Below, piece by piece: positions 56,729-64,000 of a DNA stretch of 64,000 bases. The DNA comes from Bretschneidera sinensis (lineage: Eukaryota > Streptophyta > Magnoliopsida > Brassicales > Akaniaceae): contig CM043697.1 of NCBI GenBank assembly GCA_023935145.1, positions 46,848,001 to 46,912,000 of the forward strand, read 5' to 3'. The notes under the pieces were generated by a model. The model searched no databases. It had not been told where the DNA came from and worked only from the letters and a program-made list of their open reading frames with translations. How positions within the stretch are numbered: the stretch's first letter is position 1; the number at the start of each line of letters is the position of its first letter. A program made the position numbers and the translations under genes.

Positions 56729-56870
56729 TTCTACAGTAAAAAAAATTATGAAATAAAAAAAATTTGATTATAAAGTGATATTTTTCTTTATATCTCAAAA
56801 TTTAAAAAATTTAAATCCATATAAAAAATTAATATATTACAGGTTTTACTTCGTAATTTTTATTGCAGAA
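56729..56870. repeat. MITE-like element, copy B
   Basis: TTCTACAGTAAAAAAAATTATG at the left (shown here as two overlapping parts TTCTACAGTAAAA and AAAATTATGAAA) and, inverted at the right, TTCTGCAATAAAAATTACG. The middle shares 'tatctcaaaattt' and 'ttacaggttttacttc' with copy A. Confidence 0.5.
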
Positions 56871-57964
56871 AAATTATACTTCAATATCGGATTCTCTTCA
56901 TTTTTAAGATACCCTTAAGTTCATTAAACATCTACATAGCTTTTTTTTTTTTTTTTTTTTATTGGGTTCTAACAACCACCTACTTATATAATTAAATGAT
57001 TTGCTATCAACCTTATCTCTTTCGACACAAATCTAATCATCCGATCAACATCAAACAGTAAAAGCAAATTAAAACTCATGTGAATTAAAACTTTTTAAAA
57101 TTATGAAACTTTAAGATAAATTCACTTTAATTTTACGAGATCAATCATGCAAGTAAATTTAACTTACTTTCTGTTTTATTGTAATGGACCTTTTGAATCT
57201 AATAAAGCATATTTGTCTTTAACGTGCAAACTAATGAATTCAACAACTAAGAAGCAGCATTAATTGGTTACATGCTTCCATTCATGGATGGAATCTTTAG
57301 TAACCAAAATAATAAAAACTTTGTTGATTCGGGTTGTCTCTTGTTACAATAAATTTTCTTGTCTCAGTAATCGGGTCCCCTCACCCCCTTTCTTTTATAT
57401 CCAGTTGCTTATTAAATTCACTTCCAAAATAAAGCCATTGCCAAAATTAGATTAGAGCCTAAGAGGTCCCCCCAATTAATCAACCCTCACCACTCAAATA
57501 CCATTAGAAACCCAAAATCATTGCAGTGAAAGCCACAGGGATTTCATTTTTGTTACTGATAAATGATACCCAGAACCAGACTGGGTCCACATCAACCAGG
57601 TTGGCTAAGCTAGGTTTCTGACCCAATTCAGAAATTGAAAACAACATTTTTAGTTTTGTTTAGGCTGTAAATATTGTCTTTACTTAATGTCATTATCACC
57701 TAATTAAAGATATAACGTGATGGGGGAGTATATTCTACCAAACTAATAGTGCAAAGAAAGTATCCCACCACCCAGGACTCCGAGATGTCATATACTAAAT
57801 GCCATAATTTCAGAGTTAACAAAGTTGTAAAACTGAATTTGATAAAAGAGTTAAAAATTATTTTTTTTTTAGATGTTGAAGTAGTTTTTATTGCTGGAAA
57901 ACTAAAATCTTCTTCAAGGATTTGGTTTTTTTTGTTTGAGAATTAAAATGAAAGTCAAGTTTAT

Positions 57965-58075
57965 CATGGTGAGATCGAACGTCACCATAACAAATTTAGA
58001 TTTAGATATTATTCATTTAATAATATGACATTCAATCTCACTATAAACTTAACCTCAATTTCAATTTTCAAATGA
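57965..58075. repeat. Dispersed MITE-like repeat, copy 2
   Basis: GGTGAGATCGAAC to ATTCAATCTCAC, with further similarity beyond. Related to 2595-2700, with the same spacing of blocks. Confidence 0.4.
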
Positions 58076-59741
58076 AAAATATTTAAATTCAATTTTCAAA
58101 GCTAAACTACACAGTAAAACTAACCAACTAAAATGGAGAAATTCTTGAGTGCACCGTATCCAAACATTACATATTTGAAATGAATGGAACACAATCGTTC
58201 ATCAAATTTTTCCTTCTTCTCTTTTCTGATAAACGATTGTGATATGTCTGATCCAAAAGCACAACATTTGGAGCAGATAAACCCAAGAATTCATCGACAG
58301 GGAGACATACAAAAGCCAAAAATTAGGGGTCATTTTTAATTCAAGAAAATCGAGTAGTGGGGTTGTCTCTGCCAACACTAATGGAGAGAAGTACAGTCAC
58401 GAAACTTACCTATCAAAAGAGGAACACGAAATTTATGAGGGAAATCTAAAAAGTGAAATCATGAGGGAAAAAGTTGGTTTCTTTTTTTGTTACTTTCACT
58501 TGATGAGATAGAAACGTTAATTAGTTGTTACACTATGATATCTCTCTTTCAAATTGTAACGGGATATGATTCTTTTTTCCATGTCTATGCTATGACAAGT
58601 ATTCATATCTAGATAATTTTCAAAAGGGGTAGCAGGGGTTACTCTGCATAACAAATCTTTCTGTTACAACAGTGGGCTAAGAAGGAGTAAAAATAATAAT
58701 AATTCAATTCAAGTTCAACGTTTTTAATATGTTTTATGTCCCACTCCGTAGGATGTTGGATCCCATGGTATGTGGGGGTCCCTTCCCTTCAGCGTGAATT
58801 AATCTAAGCCAGATCTCTCATTTTCTTCCTTTTTTTTTTACAATGACAAATTGATAATTGTTTGGATTTTGGGATCTAATAATGGATGAATTAATTATAT
58901 TTTTTAAGTAAAATTATTAAGTAAGCCGTGCTAATCATAAACCACACACAAATCACAATAAACTTTTACAAAAAATAATCATAAGTGTCGTTTGGTAATC
59001 GATTAAAACAATAGTTAAAGTCAATTTTTATTTCGACTTAACGCAAAAGTTAATTTTAATCACTGCTTTAATAAGTCATCAAACAACTCCATAATGAACA
59101 TGGATCTCATATGTGAATTCTCAGCTCAACGGTACCTTGGCTTTATCATAAGAGAAATACTTGTTTAAATCAAGTCTTGTGAACCAAATGCAACGTCAAT
59201 AATTCGATATAGTGAATTCCACTCTATCAAATGGTTGATGTTGCCCTAGTCCAATAAACACGATCTAGCTAAGAATTTCTTTTATTGTAGACAATATCTA
59301 TACGGTAGTAATTTTTTTCCCTTATTGTGCACATTGTCATCATGAATGAAATAACCTACGTCGAGAATTTTGAATATTTTACTATTTATTGCCCGCTAAC
59401 CATTTTGGCTAAGCATTAATTATATATATATATATAATTTGAGTTTATTTTATTTATTATTTACCAAATCTTGTTTGGTTTTCTTCAACAACAATTCAAA
59501 TTACTTTATTTCTCTAAACACTTGGGACAGAAAGAAAGATTGAAAGAGTAAAATTTTGAATGAGTTTACGGGAGAATTTTATAGAGAGTCATGAGAAGCT
59601 CTAAGAAAAATAAAAGGTAATAACGTGAATTTTATTTTTGAAATTTAGCGTACATGAAAATCCCGGAATTCAAAGTGGGGATTTCCAAAAGGTGTAAATT
59701 ATGGAAGAATTGAAGAATAAATTAGAAATTTAATATAAATA

Positions 59742-60740
59742 TGTTGTTATTTGTCTAAGGTTCAAACAGGTCCAACCATGGTTTAAAAATGGTTAAAGTC
59801 CAAACCAAAGGTGGAGTATCAGAGTTCAGCAAGTTAGAAGACTGCACACATGTGTGTGCATCAATTTGGAGCAAGGGAAGGCCATGCGCACTAGTGTGCG
59901 CACTTCTGCACACAATCAGGGAAGTGTGCGCATAGCAGCAGCATCAGAATGCGCCATGGCGCCCAGTACCAGCACCATGGCATCCAGAATGATGTGCTGA
60001 AGGACCGCATCAGCGCCATGGCGCCCAGCACCAGCACCAGCACCATGGCGTCCAGAAGGTGTGCAAAGGTGCCCTGCCCAGCACCATGGCGCCCCCTGTT
60101 GAGCGCCTAGGCGCTAGGCAAAGGGCTGCACACATGGACAGCTTGTTTTAAGACCCTTTTAAGTGCGTGAATGCAAGGTTAAAATGCACAGCACCACTTG
60201 GGAAGTGATGAAGGGCTATAATTAAGTGGAGATCATGATGAAATGGTGGAAATTGATTCACAAGAATGTCCAAGAAGTGAAAGGCTATAAAAGGAGTTCC
60301 CAAGCCTCATTTTCACATATAAAATACAACACATACAAGACACACTTTGAGATCAATTGTAATACAAGAGAGAATTGTGTGAGAGACATAAACACAAGAG
60401 GGACTCTTTGTAGTGAGGGCTGGTTGTAAAGAAGAGAGAGTAGTATAGAGAGAGAGCATTATAATCTTCTTTCTTCTCTTCTTGGTTTCTTCAAGAGCTT
60501 GAGCTTCTTGAAGGGGATTGCTGTAACTTGTAAGAACCATTTGAGATAGTGCAGAGAGTTCAGAGGAACTCACGGGGACGTAGGCACACTGCCGAACCTC
60601 GATAACAAATTGCTTGTCTTTTTTCTTTCTTCGATTTTCTGTTCTTGTGTTCGATTGCTGAAATTCTTTCTACAAGTCATTCTAGACTTGGGTGTTTGGA
60701 AGATCACCACCTGGGCATCTTGTCAAGGTGATTTCCAACA
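59742..60740 (+). mobile_element. Solo LTR of the Copia family found in CACTA-1
   Basis: 999 bp, TGTTGTTATTTGTC...TTTCCAACA, with a perfect duplication AAATA at 59737-59741 and 60741-60745. It matches the reverse complement of the LTR at 46607-47534, for example 'ggtgatttccaaca', 'aagtgatga' and 'gtgcatcaatttggagcaag'. TATA-like GGCTATAAAAGG lies near 60283. A cluster of GCGCCATGGCGCC-type palindromes lies at 59950-60110. Confidence 0.93.
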
Positions 60741-61224
60741 AAATATTATGTCAAGTGTTGACGATCAGAAACTGAGAGAAATTGCTGAGAGAAGCAGGAA
60801 TGGTAAGGAGGTGATCCACGAGTAGCTCTAAGTGCTACGTGGTGAGTTAGATTTACTTTAAGTAATCAAGAAAAATGTAAAATATATAGTGATAATATTA
60901 GAATAAATTATTAACTTATGCTTTGATGGTAGATGAAAAATTGGTTGATAGGTATAATAGGAATAACTGATGTGTAGAAAATTATTATATGAGAAGTAAT
61001 GTTATTATAATAATGAGTTGATTTAATAATAAAGGTGATAAATTAAATTCTTGACCAGCAATGGTTGATGATTTGATATGAATTATGAGGAGAAGAATTT
61101 AGTAAAAATTTTCAAATAATAATTTGAGAATAATCAGGATAGCTAATTTAAATGTTTGAATACATGCTTGTTTCTATATTATTGTTTGTATGCATATTTC
61201 ATGTCATTATTCATATGCATATAT

Positions 61225-61375
61225 ATGGAAATAAAAGAACCGAGAAGGCAGCCGGTCTAAATGAAAATAAAAGAACCGGGAGGGCAACCAGTTTAACTGA
61301 AAATATAAGAATTGAGAAGGTAACCGGTCTGAATGAGAATAAAAGAACTGGGAAGGCAGTTGGTCTAAGATAAAC
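61225..61375. repeat. 36-bp tandem repeats in the Del/Tekay-like LTR
   Basis: Four units of 'aagaaccgggaaggcagccg' plus 'gtctaaatgaaaat', differing by a few bases. They occupy the position of the irregular repeats at 13985-14165 in the other LTR. Confidence 0.75.
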
Positions 61376-62157
61376 ATGTCGATATGTGGGAAGACGTTCC
61401 CAATAATAATAACATTTAAATTCATGCATTGCATTTGCTTAAATATTGATTGTTATTACTTGAGATGCTAAAGTGCTATTCATAATTGTAAATTTATTGA
61501 TAGATGAATGAGTCACATAGAGAGACAATTATGCTGAGAAGAAATATGGAAATATGAAATGATGAGAATTATTTGGGTGACTGATTAAATGTTGTGAACC
61601 TCCTATTGAGGTAATTATGAGATATAATTGATAATTTCAAGATGATGATTAACTATATTAGAAGAAGAGATTTATAAAGGATGGCGATTTGATATGAGTA
61701 ATGATAATAAAATGTTATTATCAAAATATATGAGATATAGATGAATGAATATGGGAAGACTAATTATGCGAATTGAATAATTTTAGTAAGTTTAATTCAT
61801 TGAGCTTGTGAAGCTAACTCTTTATTGTACAATGATTTCAGGTAGTTGACAGGATAGATAGTTTGATGAGTTGAGATTCAGACGAAGTCATTATCTATAA
61901 GCCATATGGTTCACATCCTCAGACTAATGAGAAAATAAAATAAAAATTTTATTTGTAAATATTCAAGCATATTATGTTGTATAAAATGTTTAAGTTAATA
62001 TCTGAATAATGCATCTCCCTTATTAAAGGTTGATAATCGATGTAAATAATTACAGTTGGTATATTTTTATTGTTGCATATATGCGTCACGCTGGGATTTT
62101 CAAAATGTGACAACACTGTCTCGGGGGTGGCCAACCTGGGATGGGTCGTTATAATTT

Positions 62158-62169
62158 TGATATCAGAGC
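62158..62169 (+). promoter_or_regulatory. Primer-binding site, tRNA-Met (one mismatch)
   Basis: TGATATCAGAGC lies four bases after the LTR end, one transition from the canonical TGGTATCAGAGC. It marks the start of the internal region of the plus-strand Gypsy element. Confidence 0.85.
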
Positions 62170-62240
62170 ATTAAGTTTTATGATTTTGTAGACTGCATAA
62201 GAATTTAAAGAAGTGGAAGACTTAAATAAACTATATTTTA

Positions 62241-63650
62241 ATGCAGATTCTGAGGATGACATGTGGACGTGCTAGAGGTAAAGGTAGAGTTCTTAATCAG
62301 AGGGGACGTGGTAAACCCTCAATATTTAGAAAAGCTGAAGAAGATGAGGAGGTTGAGTCTGTGGTTACTGCAAGGGAACAGGTTGCTAGTGCAGCTAGTA
62401 CTAGTAGAGTTGGGAGAGAATATGATATTATGAGGGATGAATTGAGAGAAGCTCTTGATCGTGCTATAGAAATGATGAATGTAGCAGAAGAAAAGGTTGA
62501 TATTTTGCAAAGAAGATTAGATGAGAGGGTTAGAATAGAACCTAATGTGGTGAGACAAGAGGTTCATGAGGGAGAAGGTGTGTTTGCACATGAGATGCAA
62601 GGTGATTGTTTTGTTAGATTTCTTAAGTTTAAACCTCAGTCTTTTAGAGGAGCTGTAAATCCTGTGGAATTTGAGTAGTGGATTAGACATGTTGAGAAAT
62701 ATTTTGAAGTCTTACTAGTGATAGATAGACAGAAGGTTGCTTTTGCTTCATTTATGCTGGAAGGTGAGGTTTCACAATGGTGGGAAGATATTCTGCCTAG
62801 TGTGAGTACACAGGTAGAACAACCTTTAACTTGTAGTATATTTAAGGATGAGTTCTTTGCGAAATACTTTCCAGATACATTTTGAACCCAGCATGAGAGA
62901 TATTTTATTCATTTAAGGTAGAGTACCTTATCTGTGGTAGAGTATGATAGTAGATTTATAGCTCTGTCAAGGTTTTTACCTGAGTTAGTGAATATGGATG
63001 AGAGGAAATGCAAACAATTTTTAGACGAGTTACACTACGAAATTCGATCTAAACTCTCTTACATGGGCATAGGGAATTATGCTATACTGATTGATAAAGC
63101 ATTACAGATTGAGAAGGATTTGATAGAGTTTAGAGGTAGAAGAGATTGGCTGAAGAGTTTTAGATTTGAAGGACCTAGATGTGGTAGTAGTATGGGTGTA
63201 CAGGGTGAGAGACTACCCCAGAGGGGTCGTTCCTTATCATAAGGAGCTGTAATGCAGAGTCAAAGGCAAGCAATATCTGTTGCTTCTGTAGCTCAGAGTA
63301 ATACTCATAGGACCCCTAGATTTGGGAGACAGTCTATGGGAATTAGGAATTATGGTAGAGGAGTAAGTATGCCACAAAAAGGAAGTGGTAATCTGATGTA
63401 TGATCGAGAGTCAAGGGTTTGCTTTAGATGTAATCAGAAGGGGCATCTGTCTCGGAATTGCCCTACGCAGATATGCTTTGTATGTGGTGAGGAAGGACAT
63501 GTTGCTGTAAATTGTCCAGTGGGAAAATCTGCTGACATAAACGTTGGAAGTGTTAGGAGAAAACCGGTGGAGAGAGGTGGTGGATCAGAAAGTATGCGAG
63601 GCAGAAGTCGAGGATCAGTAGCTGAGAGAGGACATGATAGCCAGTTTTAG
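62241..63650 (+). pseudogene. gag: Gag of the Del/Tekay-like Gypsy element
   Basis: The first start at 62241 gives MQILRMTCGRARGKGRVLNQ (MTCGRARG may be the real start). A helical region follows, then 'FLKFKPQSFRGAVNPVEFE' and, after a TAG in place of CAG (62676-62678), 'WIRHVEKYFEVL', 'FMLEGEVSQWWEDILP' and 'LPELVNMDERKCKQFLDEL', the Retrotrans_gag domain. Two CCHC knuckles follow: C-FR-C-NQKG-H-LSRN-C and C-FV-C-GEEG-H-VAVN-C. Other stops are TGA near 62884, TAG near 62921 and TAA at 63240-63242. The protein coats element RNA. Confidence 0.88.
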
Positions 63651-63670
63651 TCCAGAGATAGTAGAGTTTA

Positions 63671-64000
63671 TGCATTGACCCAATAGGATGCACAAGCCAC
63701 TCCTGATGTTGTTATGGGTATGATATCTATCTTTACACCTACTAGATTATTGATTGATCCCGGTGCAACCCTTTTTTTGCATCTAGTATTTATATGAAAT
63801 CTATTGATGCTAGTGCTAGTTGTTTGATGTATGCGATTATTTTTTAGGTTCCTACTGGAGATAGGGTTATTATAAGGACAATTTATCGAGCTTGTGTGAT
63901 TAATATGGCTGATAGAGAATTTAAAGTTGATTTATTGCCTTTAGATATGACATATTTTGATTTAATTCTAGGGATGAATTGGTTATCTATATATCATTTT
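63671..64000 (+). pseudogene. Gypsy aspartic protease, cut by window end
   Basis: Reads VYALTQ, stop (CAG to TAG), DAQATPDVVMGMISIFT, then 'LLIDPGATLFL' with D-P-G at the catalytic site (Asp codon 63756-63758). After a one-base shift come 'SIYMKSIDASASCL', 'VPTGDRVIIRTIYRACVI' and 'VDLLPLDMTYFDLILGMNWL'. The ALTQQDAQA lead is typical of Del/Tekay-type chromoviruses. RT and integrase should lie beyond the window. Confidence 0.85.

Larger units (their letters stand above)
55966..59419. other. Intergenic DNA without recognised genes
   Basis: 3.4 kb of AT-rich sequence. It holds a poly-T run (about 56938-56960), MITE-like copy B (56729-56870), a dispersed repeat (57965-58075) and one doubtful exon-like stretch (56573-56651). 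Frames at 56238-56423, 57264-57455 and 57749-57946 show no family features. Confidence 0.5.
59420..62153 (+). mobile_element. 5' LTR of a Del/Tekay-like Gypsy element, 5'-truncated
   Basis: Homologous to the solo LTR at 7300-15039 from the TA-rich run near 59420 to the end, 'ggggtggccaacctgggatg' and GTTATA at 62153. The first about 350-400 bp of the LTR, including TGTAATACCCG, are missing on the left. A primer-binding site follows directly, so this is the 5' LTR. It is split by the solo LTR at 59742-60740. Confidence 0.85.

Noticed and set aside
7300..62153. The two Del/Tekay-like LTRs as ends of one 55-kb element
   Set aside because: The right LTR is followed by a primer site and gag, so it is a 5' LTR. 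The left one has its own near-perfect target duplication and no internal region next to it.

Overview
This window is plant nuclear DNA, most likely from a eudicot. The evidence is a set of plant-specific transposable-element families: Ty1/Copia and Ty3/Gypsy LTR retrotransposons with tRNA-Met or tRNA-Asp primer sites, En/Spm (CACTA) transposons with TNPD- and TNPA-type genes, and a TRIM. I see no convincing host protein gene, no rRNA or tRNA gene and no CRISPR array. Almost every coding segment belongs to a mobile element, and nearly all of those are broken by stops, frameshifts, deletions or later insertions. The species cannot be fixed from the sequence.

Layout. 1-3011 is AT-rich non-coding DNA with small dispersed repeats and a possible LTR remnant. 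3163-6615 is a 3'-truncated Copia element (minus) with an internal triplication, followed by its probable 5' LTR. 7300-15039 is a solo LTR of about 2.3 kb (Gypsy, Del/Tekay-like), split by a complete CRM-like Gypsy element (8253-13666, minus, target duplication AAATA). 15591-18910 is a Copia reverse transcriptase/RNase H remnant (plus), split in its catalytic YVDD codons by a solo LTR (16462-17779, duplication TAGAT).

The centre is a 30-kb CACTA transposon (CACTA-1, 19126-49186, duplication GAC, plus). It has been invaded by a 12-kb CACTA (CACTA-2, 19644-31704, duplication TTT, minus) with recognisable TNPD and TNPA genes, an LTR fragment (33508-34016), a Gypsy element with gag and protease only (34910 to about 41805) and a deleted Copia (44408-47534, duplication ATAAT). 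What remains of CACTA-1's own genes is the first TNPD exons, a DUF4216 exon running into a 0.7-kb poly-Glu tract, and a broken TNPA gene.

To the right lie a structurally complete TRIM (49895-50609, duplication CGTTA), a small TNPA-only CACTA (CACTA-3, 51582 to about 55776), 3.4 kb of intergenic DNA, and the 5' LTR (59420-62153), primer site, gag and protease of a Del/Tekay-like Gypsy element that runs off the window. That LTR is split by a solo LTR (59742-60740, duplication AAATA) of the same family as the Copia in CACTA-1.

The main points of interest are: a long RNA-type hairpin conserved between CACTA-1 and CACTA-3; a 162-bp minisatellite in the last TNPA intron of both; clusters of family-specific palindromes inside LTRs; a 0.7-kb homopurine tract; and a pol region kept in one frame over 3.6 kb but cut by about eight nonsense codons. 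Positions were counted by eye; those backed by target duplications should be exact, and others are good to roughly 10-50 bases.
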